A DNA stretch of 64,000 bases from positions 11,957,393 to 12,021,392 of the forward strand of contig OY783192.1 in the NCBI GenBank assembly GCA_963678675.1. The letters are read 5' to 3'. Of the stretch, positions 1 through 10,187 are shown in pieces. Position numbers and translations under genes: made by a program. Numbering within the stretch: position 1 is the stretch's first letter; every line of letters begins with the position of its first letter. Below the pieces are notes generated by a model. That model had not been told where the DNA came from. It saw only the letters and a program-made list of their open reading frames with translations, and did no database searches. The stretch is from Xiphydria camelus. Taxonomy: Eukaryota; Arthropoda; Insecta; Hymenoptera; Xiphydriidae.

Positions 1-1189
1 AGAACAGAGAACGCTACTTCTGAGCGTACTGAGCGGTAGCGGTTTATGCTCGATTTGCTGAACGTAACCAATGCTTACGAAGTTATTTAAAAAAAAATTA
101 AAGTACCACTCAATGGCATATTTTTCAGTGTAAACTTAATAGCAGTAATATATTTGATGTTTGCAGGATTTCTGTTATCCACAAAACTTATTTTTTTTTT
201 AAATAGTTAGCCAAGGACAATAATTGTCCCGTTATGTGATATTTACCCTTAAACATTAGTGCTAGTTCATCTACTTTTGATTCTATGGTACTAAACGGAG
301 TTCGTGGGGTATGGTATAGCCCTAGAACACTAACGCAGGGTTAACCACCGTGGACTGTAGGAGCATACGAGTATATCTCCACAATGAACGTTATTTCTGA
401 AAACAGTCATTATCAAAAGTTATACCGTTTAATTTGGCATACAAAGCATACCTAATCATTTTTTAACATCCACTTCCGGTTTGAAGAACCGGCGTGCATT
501 TTTCAGTTTTGACCTGTAACTATTATCTATTGTAATGGAATGGTAATGTAGTTCCCAATGCGAGTATAACAAGCTACCGAAAATTTGATTTGCATATCCG
601 GAAATCCGTAATTTGAGGTTGAATTTCCTTCCGTTTGCACCTGTTGTATGCAGCCCGACGATTAAATGAGCGGTAACTCAAGCGTTTCCTTTTCTGAAGA
701 CATTCTTGTCCGGAGCGGCAAATGTTTCAAACTAAAATCCAATTTTGTGTATGTATAGGGACCGTGCACGAGCTGAAAAACAGCGACTCGTAGCGGCAAC
801 TTTTGCCAAAACGTTGGTGAAAAGTAACTGTAGCATGTTTGTCAGCGTTGACGTTTGTCATGGATGAATTTGAAATTTGTTGTGGATTTCGGCATTTCTT
901 ATAAATTATTAACAATTAACTCAAAATAAACGTACAGCGCCCGTAACCAACACAAATACAGTTACCAACAAGTTGTAAATATGTTCCATCAGAGGACGCT
1001 GACGCTTGGATGCACGGTCTCTATACGATGATCACTACTTTCACGAGAAACATTTTTATTGAGTCTCTAATCGTATGACTGTTTTAAATGTTCAAATTTT
1101 TAGAAAGAAATTCTAAAAAAATATAAGCACAGATTTCTTGATGTAATTGTCCTTTGCTCTGAAATTTCCATTCTTCTTAACCTGTGTAC
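1..1189. other. AT-rich spacer without a recognisable gene
   Basis: I see no convincing coding sequence, RNA gene or terminal repeat here. Open frames are short and have no recognisable motif. Confidence 0.5.
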
Positions 1190-1465
1190 CATAGTTTTCA
1201 ATGCCCAGGTCTTCCACACCTTTGTTTTTGATGTCCAGGTCTTCCTCTCCACAGTTTTTAATGTCCACGTCTTCCTCTCTATAGTTCTCGATGTCCAAAT
1301 CTACTGCACTATAGTTTCTCATACTTGGAACTTTCGTCCCGTAGTTTTAGATATCCAGGTCTTCTGTTCCATAATTTTCGATATCCAGATCTTCTGCTCC
1401 ATAGTTTTCAACATTCAAGTCTTTCACTCTACAGTTTTCGATGTTCAGGTCTTCCAAAAACTAAG
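1190..1465. repeat. 30-bp minisatellite
   Basis: About nine degenerate copies of a 30-bp unit run in register, each with a core like ATGTCCAGGTCTTC followed by CATAGTTTTCG. Because 30 is a multiple of three, the minus strand reads as a 10-residue repeat (ENY..EDLDI-like), but stops occur and no gene is implied. Just after 1465 (1470-1527) and again at 2121-2190 the same unit is found in the opposite orientation, so the array switches direction and was later split by the element at 1528-2120. Confidence 0.8.
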
Positions 1466-1527
1466 AAGCGAAAGATCTGGACACTCTGAAAACTATAGAA
1501 CGGAAAACCTAGACATGAAAAATTACA

Positions 1528-2120
1528 CAGGTTTACAAAAAAAAAAAAGTCCGGACTATTTGACCGGACCATGGTATTCCGAGGTATTTTTGCATCCTGA
1601 ATCCGATCCCAAGGTCATCTGAGCCCCATCACGTCAGAAAAACGAGATTTCGAAATAAATAAATAAGGAAATGGGACTGCCCTGAGCAGCACCCAGAGCA
1701 TGACTCCAAGGTTCTAAGGTCATTAGGGTCAGTGCTGGGTCCACTGTCACAGTGAACGGATCGCCGGAATTGGATGCCTTGACAGGGAGATCGTAATCCG
1801 CGAGATACAACGATCATGGCAACATTTTATCCACTGGAGTGGTTCTGTGATAGTCCTGGTCGAGATTTAGGACTCCATTCCAATGTTTGGAAGGTATTCA
1901 AGACCTAAACAGCTACCCTCTCCAACTCAACAGGTCGCTTGAGAAATTGTCCCGGGTCCAGTTCTAAAAAATGGTCATTTTAACCTCTAAATGACCTTGA
2001 AATCTCGTTTTTCTGACGTGATGGGGCTCAGATGATCTCGGGATCGGATTCAGGACGCAAAAATACCTCGGAATACCATGGTCCGGTCAAATAGTCCGGA
2101 CTTTTTTTGTTGTAAACCTG
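1528..2120. mobile_element. MITE-like element with ~110-125 bp terminal inverted repeats
   Basis: The left arm begins CAGGTTTACAA and runs to about 1652. The right arm from about 2012 is its reverse complement and ends GTAAACCTG at 2120. Matching landmarks are GTCCGGACTATTTGACCGGA and CATGGTATTCCGAGG. The interior has no open frame of note, so this is a non-autonomous DNA element of undetermined superfamily. It sits inside the inverted part of the 30-bp minisatellite. No clear target-site duplication could be fixed. Confidence 0.75.
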
Positions 2121-2194
2121 TTATTGAACGGAAGACCTGGACATCGAAAACTATGAGACGGAAAAGGCCTGGATTTCGAAAGATAGAACGTCGC

Positions 2195-2340
2195 ATAATG
2201 GGTGATATGAATAAAGCGGAGCATGTACTTCATGCTCAAAATTCTGGAGTAAATACCCCAATCTGTATGAATAAGAATTAAGAGTAGATGCTCACCATGA
2301 GTAGGTACTCTTATGTACAATTTCAAGTGAGTATAAACTC
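2195..2340. repeat. Subterminal-type repeat, inverted partner at 6780-6945
   Basis: The stretch ATGGGTGATATGAATAAAG followed by repeated GAGTA...ACTC words recurs in inverted orientation at 6780-6945, which ends TTTATTCATATCACCCAATGG. Related GAGT/ACTC words also follow the neighbouring element at 3310-3370. The two arms could be ends of one 4.7-kb element or two copies of a short repeat; I cannot decide. Confidence 0.5.
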
Positions 2341-3299
2341 CCCAGGTAGCACACTGACGTTAGAATAACGTCTCAGACGTCATTTTTTGGTCAGTATAGG
2401 GTTTCAGACGTCAATTGTAATATTAACGTCACAGGGACGTCATATTTACGACGTACCTTGGACGTCAAAATTCAACGTCTTTTTGACGGAACTTTTCCAT
2501 AATTTTTAATGACGAACGAGACTTAGGAAAATTTCGGTCTGCATATATGTATAGCGACTTGAAAATTTATTTGTGAATAAATGGACAAAAATTGTAATCT
2601 GTTCAATTATTAAATCAATAAATTATTTCATTTCGAGTCTCCAGAGTATGTTGAGCAAGTTATAAACTATACTGTTTATTAAAAAGCACATATTATTAAA
2701 GTAAATGAAAGACAATCAATTAATGTAGGATGAATAAATATTCATATAATTATTTATTTATTTATATTTATTTATTATTTATATCTTGCATAAACGCAAT
2801 TTGATATTAATATCAATTTACGTCTATGCAAGAATATTTATCAAAAGACAATCATAAATTTAGAAAAATATTGAGAAAAGAATAATACAATTATAAAATC
2901 TTATTTATTCAAGCTCTTTCTTATTGACAGGAAAAGCAATATACATTTATTTCATATGAACACCAATAGTAATAATATTCTTAACCACAAGAGCGTGCAG
3001 CAGATGAGGACTCGAGGACACCGACCGATCAACGAAGTTAAGCAGCGAGAAGTGCGGACACTAGTTGGATGGGTGACCGCTCACGATGAAAAGATATACA
3101 TCAGACCTAACCTTTTAGAACCGTTATTTTTTACGTCATCACAACGTCCGGTAGAACGTCATTATGACGTGATTTTTCTGACGTGTGGATGTGCAATTAA
3201 GCCGTCTTTGCGACGTTAAAATGACGTCATATTTTTCGTCATCTGACGTCAGAACTGACCTTCAAAAAACGTCATTTCGACGTTGATGTGCTACCTGGG
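2341..3299. mobile_element. CCCAGGTAGCAC-ended element rich in ACGTC words
   Basis: The element starts CCCAGGTAGCACA and ends with the inverted TGTGCTACCTGGG. Both flanks carry many GACGTC/ACGTCA words in opposite orientations. No transposase is present, so it is non-autonomous and its superfamily is not assigned. The middle (3021-3082) holds a block resembling 5S rRNA. It lies within the repeat that starts at 2195. Confidence 0.7.
3021..3082 (+). pseudogene. 5S rRNA-like block inside a TIR element
   Basis: The block reads CCGATCAACGAAGTTAAGCA, then a diverged spacer, then TTGGATGGGTGACCGC. These are the two best conserved parts of the eukaryotic 5S rRNA internal control region, in correct order and close to correct spacing. 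The outer stems of 5S rRNA are missing, so it is not a functional 5S gene. Known 5S-derived SINEs (SINE3) use such a head as a pol III promoter; here the block sits inside an inverted-repeat element instead. Confidence 0.7.
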
Positions 3300-3672
3300 T
3301 CAGTTTTCGTATAAATAAGAATGAGTTTGTGCTCAACAGTCTTGAGTTTCTACTCCACATAAGTGGAATCACCTCGGAGGGAGACTCAGTTTTAGTTTGA
3401 TAGCGGCTGAGTTCGAATAGCTCGCAAATAAAGTGCATTGTTTTGCTTTTTCGTAAAATAATGTAATTTATTAATCCCACTAAACCCATTACGCAAGATT
3501 AATTTGGTGCGTAGTCCGTCGCGTAAAGACGGAACAATCCTATATATATTTATATTTATATATAAAATTAATTAATTTTAATAATTTATTATTAAATATA
3601 TATTATTTAATAATTATTATATTTATAAATATTAATTTAAAATCATTAATTTAATTAATCATTAGTACAAAT
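3300..3672. other. Repeat remnant and AT-rich DNA
   Basis: The first 100 bases carry GAGT/ACTC words related to 2195-2340. From about 3540 the sequence is almost pure A/T with no coding potential. Confidence 0.4.
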
Positions 3673-3928
3673 GTAGAGTGGCGGGGCTAATTGATCTAAT
3701 TGTAAGTGCCAAAATTCCATGATTTCGGATTTTTTCTACAAAATGGTGTATGCGCCAAGGCCAATGCAGCTATATGATTTAAGTGTCAATGCGTTTTTGT
3801 TTTCGTTGTATAAGCCGTCAAAAGGTGGTCAAATGTCAGTTTGGTTTCACTGATGGGCAGTTTTTTTATTTTCCTGGGAAAAATGTTTTTGGCACTTACA
3901 ATTAGATCAATTAGCCTCGCCACTCTAC
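3673..3928. mobile_element. 256-bp palindromic MITE
   Basis: About 42 bp of inverted repeat (GTAGAGTGGCGGGGCTAATT at the left, its complement ending CCACTCTAC at the right) bounds a short loop. AAAT lies on both sides and may be a target-site duplication, but the surroundings are AT-rich and the match could be chance. No coding sequence. Confidence 0.75.
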
Positions 3929-4752
3929 AAATCATTATTTAATAATTATTAAGTAAATTAATAACCATTTATTTTTTAATGTTCAACACTTAAATTAAAA
4001 AATTAAAAAAACATTAAATTAATTAATGTAAATTTTTTTACTGCAGAGGATAATTTGAAATAGTTTAAAAATAAAATAATTTAAAAGTAAAATTTTTTTA
4101 CCTTTTGTATTAGGGTTTATTAAAAAAAATAATTTATAATCTCGAAAAAAAAGTTAAATTATAAACTTAAATGCTAAATTATTTTTTAAAATAATTTATT
4201 AGTTATGAAATATAGAACGATTTTTTCCTATTGTTTTTTAGAAATAAATTTAATTTATATATCTATAAATAAAATTTTTAATTAAAATTGAATAAATTTT
4301 AAAATTATTTATACAACAATTTGTAGGGATAAGCTTAAAAATTAAAAATTTAAATTTAAATTCAATTTTTAAATATATTTATATATTTAAAATGTAATAG
4401 ATTTAATAATTAATTATTTTAATAATATTGTAATAATGTATTATTATTATATAGAAATTAATTAAATTTGATCCTTTTCGCTATCACTCATGATCAAACG
4501 TACATGACAATTATGACTGCACACACAACTGCGTGAAAACGTTCTCCAAGTAATTTGACAAGGATACCCAAAAACAATTTTTTTTACATTGTTTTACAAT
4601 ATAATTAGACCGTTTAGAACGTTTTATACATTTATTTTGAGATAGAGCTTTCTCGCAATGCAAAGAACATGGCGCCATCGCATACGCAACGTTGCTGGCA
4701 TTTTTCGCAAGTGCAGCAAACGATGATATATCGTCGTCCGGCACTAAAAGGG
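3929..4752. other. AT-rich spacer
   Basis: Low-complexity A/T sequence up to about 4480, then mixed composition. I see no gene, RNA or repeat boundary that I can support. Confidence 0.5.
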
Positions 4753-5154
4753 TTAAGAGGCCGACACACCTCGTCTGGAAATGTAAAGATATATTTTCAA
4801 CATGGTGCATAAGAACCTTTTGTATTTTCGCCATCATACTTAAAAAACATAAATCTAGGGCCCTATAGAAAAAAAAACGAAAATAATAAATTTCTGATTT
4901 TGCCGATTGATTACAATAAAGAAATTAATTTTTTTTCTATAGGGCCCTAGATTTATGTTTTTTAAGTGTGGTGGCGAAAATACAAAAGGTTCTTATGCAC
5001 CATGTTGGAAATATATCTTTACAGCCGCGACAAAAATGCTTGAAAATTGTCGAACCTTAAGGCCAGGCGAACGTTGAGACGCAGTTCAGTGAGGTGACTG
5101 AACTGCGTCTCAACGTTCGCCTGGCCTTACAGACGGGGTGTGTCGGCCTCTTAA
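4753..5154. mobile_element. TTAA-flanked palindromic MITE
   Basis: TTAA at 4753 and TTAA at 5151 flank inverted ends GAGGCCGACACACC...GGTGTGTCGGCCTC. Further inside, both arms carry the complement of GGTTCTTATGCACCATGTT and the palindrome CTATAGGGCCCTAG. A second, almost perfect hairpin is nested in the right arm (5058-5129). The TTAA sites suggest piggyBac-type mobilisation; there is no transposase. The right TTAA is shared with the neighbouring piggyBac-like element. Confidence 0.75.
5058..5129. repeat. Near-perfect 72-bp hairpin
   Basis: The stem AAGGCCAGGCGAACGTTGAG continues through GACGCAGTTCAG, and its complement follows an 8-base spacer. Stem length is about 31 bp without mismatch. 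It interrupts the right arm of the surrounding MITE, so it inserted later. Confidence 0.85.
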
Positions 5155-5238
5155 CCCTCGTACGGCCCTCATTTATACTTTCACTTAAGTCCTTCGGGTC
5201 ATATATGACCCAAGGGTAGGATGTATGTACTCGTATAT

Positions 5239-5800
5239 ATTAACCTTTAGAGCCCGGGGAAATTTCAGTTAAAATCGACTTTTTAAACGTAAAATTTATA
5301 AATAAAGTCAATAATTTCCTATTTGGAGGCCCCGAGCTAACTGCTGGTCGATATATCGACCACCCCGGACGCAGGGCAAAATCGACTTTGGATCCAGTGG
5401 AAAAAATGTGGCAGGAAAGATTATCGCTCAAAACTTGTTACTCGGGTTTTTTTTGGGTCGCTCATTACGATGCTGATATCAAAATCGCTCTATTCTCAAA
5501 TTCAATATGGCGAATGCAATATGGCGGATGATGAATTCCAGAAATATTTAGAATTTGAAGATTATGGCCCGAAACTTGTTGCTCAGGGGTTTTTTGGATC
5601 GCTCATTACGATGCTGATGTTCAAATTGGTCTATTTTCTCAAATCCAAGATGGCGGATGATGAATTCCAGACATTTTTAAAATTTGAAGATTATGGCCCG
5701 AAACTTGTTTCTCGGGGGGCTTTCGGGGTCGCTCATTACGATGCTGATGTCCAAATCGGTCTAGTCTCAAATCCAAAATGGCGAATACAATATGGTGAAT
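5239..5800. repeat. Nested TTAA-type repeat and modular 'ATGGCGGAT' repeats
   Basis: The segment begins TTAACCTTTAGAG, continues CCGGGGAAATTTCAG and contains GGTCGATATATCGACC; the same order is found at 60183-60327. From 5440 there are repeats of a unit containing CGAAACTTGTT, GCTCATTACGATGCTGATG and AAGATGGCGGATGATGAATT, the same family as 29380-30850. It is probably a non-autonomous element nested in the piggyBac-like element. Confidence 0.6.
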
Positions 5801-5945
5801 GATGACACGGTATACGCGAAAAGCCTTATAGGTGGCGTATTGCGAATTCGTTCGCGCAAACGCAACGCTCCGCGCAATCTATAAGCCTGCCTCGCTCGCC
5901 TGTTCTTTACGGCTGTATTGATACAGTAGTATATCCAACAATGCA

Positions 5946-6411
5946 ATGGCTGAAAATGAAGCTTGGAGTAGTGGCGAATCCGAACCAAAAGTACATGTAC
6001 CCGTATTTTTACCCATCAATCAAAGATTTCGAAGGTAGCTCCGAAATAAATCCGAAAATCTTTATATCGGGAAATAGTCCAATCGATTATTTCAATTATT
6101 TTTTTGATTCTCGTCTGCTTGAAAGGATTATAGAGGAGACGAGTCGTTATGAAACTCAAAATCATCAGGTTGAAAATTCTCATATGAAGAAATGGCGTCC
6201 TCTCACAAAAGATAAATTTGAAAAATTTCTCGATCCTTCGATTGTAATGGGTGGTATTATATACGCTAATACCATCAGACAGACACTCCTCGCACTACTT
6301 GGAGAGATACCTACAGGAGAACCGAGCAGAGCAGGAATAACCACGTCCGTACTCCGTCTCTACATGCATGGTCATTCAGCAAACAAACTACGTACACTTT
6401 ATAAAATTTGA
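5946..6411 (+). pseudogene. piggyBac-like transposase remnant
   Basis: An ATG at 5946 opens an acidic start (MAENEAWSSGESEP), which is typical of piggyBac proteins. After about 28 codons that frame closes, and the overlapping frame continues with PIDYFNYFFDSRLLERIIEE, the conserved entry to the DDE_Tnp_1_7 domain. It then reads through KWRPLTKDKF and IVMGGI. The frame ends at TGA 6409 after about 150 codons, against roughly 550-600 in the family, so the catalytic aspartates are absent. Both a frameshift near 6030 and a large deletion make it inactive. The flanking TTAA termini support the assignment. Confidence 0.75.
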
Positions 6412-6725
6412 CTGAAGTATTATGAAATCACTGGAAACTGCATAATATAAGAAAAATGGTACATTGACTACAAATGGTACCTGAATACAAATAACATAAC
6501 ATTCTACAGTATGGGTCATATATGACCCGAAGACCTTGTATGTGCAGTTTTTTGTAGTCGACAAAATTACATAATTACATGCTTATTTCCATCATGAAAA
6601 AGTATCGTTATAAGAAAGAAACAATGTCTAAAAATTTCAGAAGATTATCTCTAAAGGCATAATAATAACTTATCGATATTGAACGCTGTGGGTCATTATA
6701 GACCCGAGGGACGTACGAGGGTTAA

Positions 6726-7229
6726 ATCTGTCGACCCGGCGATATGACTGAGACGCCCGTGCAGCGCGCAGCCAGCAAAAATAGGAGTATCTGCTCCCTT
6801 TACACAGGAGCATCTACTCTCCTAGCTGCGATACATTTTATTCATATGGATTGAAGTATAAACTCCTACTTTATGCTCATGCTCATGAGTATATGCTCAG
6901 AGTACAAACTCAACTTTATTCATATCACCCAATGGAAAATATAAGAGATAAAGAATAAGGAATAAGGAATGAAGAACAAGGAATAAAAGGACCATCAACG
7001 CTCATTGAAAAATATAACTTCAGTTTTTACCACAGTTGTGAAAAGTAAATACGGGATTTGTATAGAAGTTTCATCAATTTCTACTTATGAGAGAAGTACG
7101 ATTACGATTTGTACTATGTAAAGTATATTTACCTTTTAACACGCCGCACACTGGGGCCAAATGTACAAATTGTTGGCAGAAACTCCAAAATTGAAATGAA
7201 CAATAGACAGTAAATAATGCTTAGATAAA
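6726..7229. other. Intergenic, includes inverted partner repeat at 6780-6945
   Basis: The first half holds the inverted copy of 2195-2340. The remainder is AT-rich, with a short purine-rich GAATAAGGAATAAGG run near 6955. No gene seen. Confidence 0.45.
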
Positions 7230-7449
7230 AACAAAACGTGTAGCCGCCACACGCGGCGGAAGTGAAACTTCGATACCAGTTTCTCTGAATTTGATTCCGA
7301 TGGTATTAGTTTCAATAGGCTCTATACAAGTCTTTTACAATGTTTCTTCGTAGAGCCAATTGAAACTAATACCACCGGAATCAAATTCAGAGAAACTGGT
7401 ATCGAAGCTTCACTTCTGCCGCGTGTGGCGGCCACACGTTTTGTTTGTT
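7230..7449. repeat. Palindromic repeat, further copy at 23031-23130
   Basis: The left arm contains CCGCCACACGCGGCGGAAG and ACTGGTATCGAAG-type words (complement). The right arm from 7350 is the reverse complement with a few mismatches. A third copy of one arm lies at 23031-23130. This is a dispersed inverted-repeat element without coding sequence. Confidence 0.7.
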
Positions 7450-7454
7450 TTTGA

Positions 7455-7700
7455 AGTGAAACTTCTTTGCGGAGGGTACTGAATGCGCGCCCGAGGAGAC
7501 GAAAATCGTAACGAAACCCACACACTCCACCGCTCTCGACCGTGTCTCACTCATACAGCGCTCTCGACCCTGTCCCAATACACCGCTGTCGACTCTGCCC
7601 CATTCCGTCGCCCGCGATCTTGCCCCATTCCATCGCTTCCGACCGTGCGTACGTTAAAGCCATGTGTTGACTTTGCGTGCCACGTGTTGGATCGCCTTGC
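7455..7700. repeat. ~27-bp tandem repeat in a dispersed segment
   Basis: About five degenerate copies of a unit like CGCTCTCGACCGTGTCCCA occur at 7529-7647. The flanking GAAGTGAAACTTCTTTGC and the repeat reappear in inverted orientation at 28745-28900, so the whole segment is dispersed. Confidence 0.6.
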
Positions 7701-8516
7701 CTAGTGAAGCTGCCGCCGTTCGTTTGTCCACGTGTTCCGTCGCAAAGGGGACTTCTACGTCAATTCTTACCGCTCACTATTATCGCAACCTAAGTAACGC
7801 ACTAATCTAGATCTAATCTGTACATCGGTCGCAACAGCGAGGCGGGCGGTATGTTTTGGTGAATGGGGGTTGCGAATGCGTTCGAAATCCCACACCTTTC
7901 CCTCAAAACAATCCTGCAGTGTATCTAATTGTAAACCACGGCTACATCACGGAATTATTGTATCTCTTTAAATCCAATATAATCACCAGTAATATTGTGA
8001 GTGCAGTGTTAAATCATTTCAACTATCCGATACGGTTTAAATCCACCACACCACATTTTCGGTCACTAGTCGTGTCACGCAGTAGTGCCTTCGGGATTTA
8101 CGACCTCGAGGAGATCTACTCTTGATCGCACATGTTATAGTTATTAATTTGAAACTGAAGAATAAATGAAGCAAAAATCAATCGCGGTTTAGACTGTGCA
8201 GAGGGGGTCTGGTTTGTGTTGCTCGAGAGGGTTTCTTCGGGCAATGGAAGCTATTGTTCATATTACGAGGCGACTCAGTGTCGCACCTCCACTAAGAGGA
8301 CTGTTAGGCTCACCGTAAATCTAGCGTTTAGGACCCTTTTTGAGCGTATCCTTGGGAGAAGCCAGACTAGAGGGTGCAGTTACTTGTGAGTGGTTTGTAT
8401 TTCGTTTGTCGCATTTTTAGTTTTCCGGATTTTACCGCGTCGAGTGGCCGGCCATACGGAGCTCGTGTAGTCTGCGATCGGAGTCGCGACTTTTCTCGAG
8501 TAACCACCGTGCATGT
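7701..8516. other. Intergenic, no gene recognised
   Basis: Mixed composition with short open frames only. A short frame at 7856-8125 has no motif I recognise. I see nothing I can support. Confidence 0.4.
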
Positions 8517-8790
8517 ACATTCTTTCGCGCGCGCGCGCGTGTGTGTGTGTTAATTTATCATTATTATTGCAAAAAAGGCCACAGAACGGTCTAAATAATA
8601 CAGTGACAGGAAACGTGTTAAATAAACTTTCCATTTCGTAAACGTCAATGAACACTGAACATTCTTTCGCGTGTGTGTTATATTAAAATTATTATGGCAA
8701 AAACAGGAAAACAACGGGCAAAATAGTTTCGTGAGAGGCAATGTGTAAAGAAAGCGATTATGAAGGTACTACCTAAAACTAGTACAGAAC
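8517..8790. repeat. Diverged ~142-bp tandem duplication with CG/TG microsatellite
   Basis: ACATTCTTTCGCG followed by alternating CG and TG dinucleotides occurs at 8517 and in shorter form at 8658. Each is followed by a similar A/T-rich stretch. Two diverged units are seen. Confidence 0.55.
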
Positions 8791-8850
8791 GAAACGAGGA
8801 CGGAGAGAAAGAATTAAATTCACACAATATCACACATTGTTGGATCTGAG

Positions 8851-9020
8851 CCCAGATAGCAAAATGCAGTCACAATGCGCGCACCTGTGACTGCACGCGT
8901 GCGCTTCAAGTCGCACGCGTGCGACGCATTTGGCCTTACATATGCGCGTGCATATGCGTCGCATTTGAGGCGCACGAGTGCTACTTGACGCATGCGCGAA
9001 CGGCGCGCATGCGCAGAAAT
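8851..9020. repeat. CCCAGATAGC terminus with CpG-rich inverted words
   Basis: The segment starts CCCAGATAGCAAAATGCAGT and is followed by many GCGCA/TGCGC words. A matching end in inverse orientation (TGCGACGCACGATTGCTATCTGGG) lies at 22985-23024. The terminus resembles the CCCAGGTAGC end of the element at 2341. Confidence 0.5.
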
Positions 9021-9138
9021 GTCGCGGGAAATTCAACACCGTTAGAAAATTAATATGGATTCTACGTAAATGTTTACAATAAATGACACAATTTTTATGA
9101 GTTAATCCGTTATTCATTTATTATTATAATATAATAGG

Positions 9139-9213
9139 TACATAGTGTTATACATGACAATACATTTTGAGAAGTACATTTTGAGAGTTACGTTGTTATC
9201 AGTCTGTTAAGTA
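9139..9213. repeat. ~75-bp flank duplicated on both sides of the Gypsy element
   Basis: CATAGT...ATACATGACAATACATTTTG through CAGTCTGTTAAGTAA occurs here and again at 16562-16634, directly outside the Gypsy copy, with about three differences. It is far too long for an integrase target-site duplication (4-6 bp). Confidence 0.8.
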
Positions 9214-9217
9214 ACTG

Positions 9218-9606
9218 CGGCACCGTTTCGGTGTTTCGATAGATTAACGCACGCGAGCGTCGTTCGGGGATCAGTAGAGTTCCCCGTCAAATAAACGCTG
9301 TTCTTTTCAAACGAAGTCGAGATTCTTTTTTTTGCGCGAACCCGTCCGCGAATCCGTCCTCCCGGGTCCCAGCCAGCGCACCTCGAACCGCCCCTCTACC
9401 ATACGCTAGAGGTAGCCGCGCCCGACGGAGATCGAACCGTTTCCGATCTCCCGGTTTTCGTCCGTTTTCAGGGACCGCGTCCGTCTCCCTGAGTGGCGGG
9501 ATCGTGACCCGCCTGGCGCCCATCGTTTCATAGTCGCGCGCGCGGCATCGTAGCCGCTTAATAGTGGCGTAGCGGAGGGCACCGAGGGCCCTCACCGAAA
9601 CGCTAG
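9218..9606 (+). repeat. 5' LTR of the Gypsy element (truncated)
   Basis: Matches 16157-16545. It contains AAATAAA (polyadenylation signal) near 9290. Its left end joins the duplicated flank abruptly at TGCGGCACC. TGGCGCCCATCG at 9516, inside the repeat, resembles a lysine-tRNA primer binding site. If it is one, the true LTR would end before it and the repeat would include leader sequence; I cannot settle this. Confidence 0.75.
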
Positions 9607-9784
9607 CGCCTTGCCTAGCGTGTCGGTAAACAGGCAAGTACCGTCGCCTGGGCCGTGACCCAGAAACGCGTGAGAACAGCTGATCGGCCATCGCACCAAC
9701 GCCGTGAGATATCGAAGCGGTTCCGGGCTCGATCAGCTGAGCGATCGACGACCGATTCGTCGAACACGCACGCGTTGGGATTGA

Positions 9785-10111
9785 GTGCGCGTACCAATCC
9801 CCGGGGGTGCCGACGCCGAAAGGACAATGTCACGTGCGTCGGGTGACTCGCGCGTGAGCCGTGCCTCCCTCGCCCTGGAGGATCTTCAAGGACTCGCCGA
9901 GGCACTCGGACTTGATCCGAGTGGAGACGCTCTCGCCTTAGGCGCGCGCGTGAAAAGGGAGATGCGGTCGACTCGACTCCGGAGATCGGAGATCGCGGTC
10001 GCGCCTCCGCGTGCGGCCGATTCGGTGGAGGAGAATCGTCGTCCGGCCGGTCCCGCTTGGCTTGACGTGACGGCTCGTCCCGCTAGCACCGAGTCGGAGC
10101 GGGCCCGCTGA
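9785..10111 (+). pseudogene. gag: Likely displaced N-terminal part of Gypsy gag
   Basis: An open frame from 9785 (better ATG at 9827) reads MSRASGDSRVSRASLALEDL and stays open to 10111. It ends just before the main gag frame, which is itself open for some distance upstream of its ATG at 10188. Composition and helix-rich, arginine/glutamate-rich character match the main gag N-terminus. I infer that a frameshift near 10100 separates it from the rest of gag; it could also be a short leader ORF. Confidence 0.45.
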
Positions 10112-10187
10112 AGGGCCGGAACCCCGATCTCGCGACCAGGAGCCGCCGAGATTCCTGGCGAATGTATCACGGCCACTCCGCGAAGGA

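Larger units (their letters stand above)
5151..6725. mobile_element. Degenerate piggyBac-like element
   Basis: TTAA at 5151 and 6722 flank the inverted ends CCCTCGTACG(GC/TC)CCTC. Just inside each end is a palindrome of the type GGGTCATATATGACCC; a third copy lies at 6514-6540. A transposase remnant with piggyBac features lies at 5946-6411. A second TTAA-type repeat and modular repeats have invaded the left half (5239-5800). The terminal TTAA, the C-rich start and the transposase fragment together support piggyBac. Confidence 0.8.
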
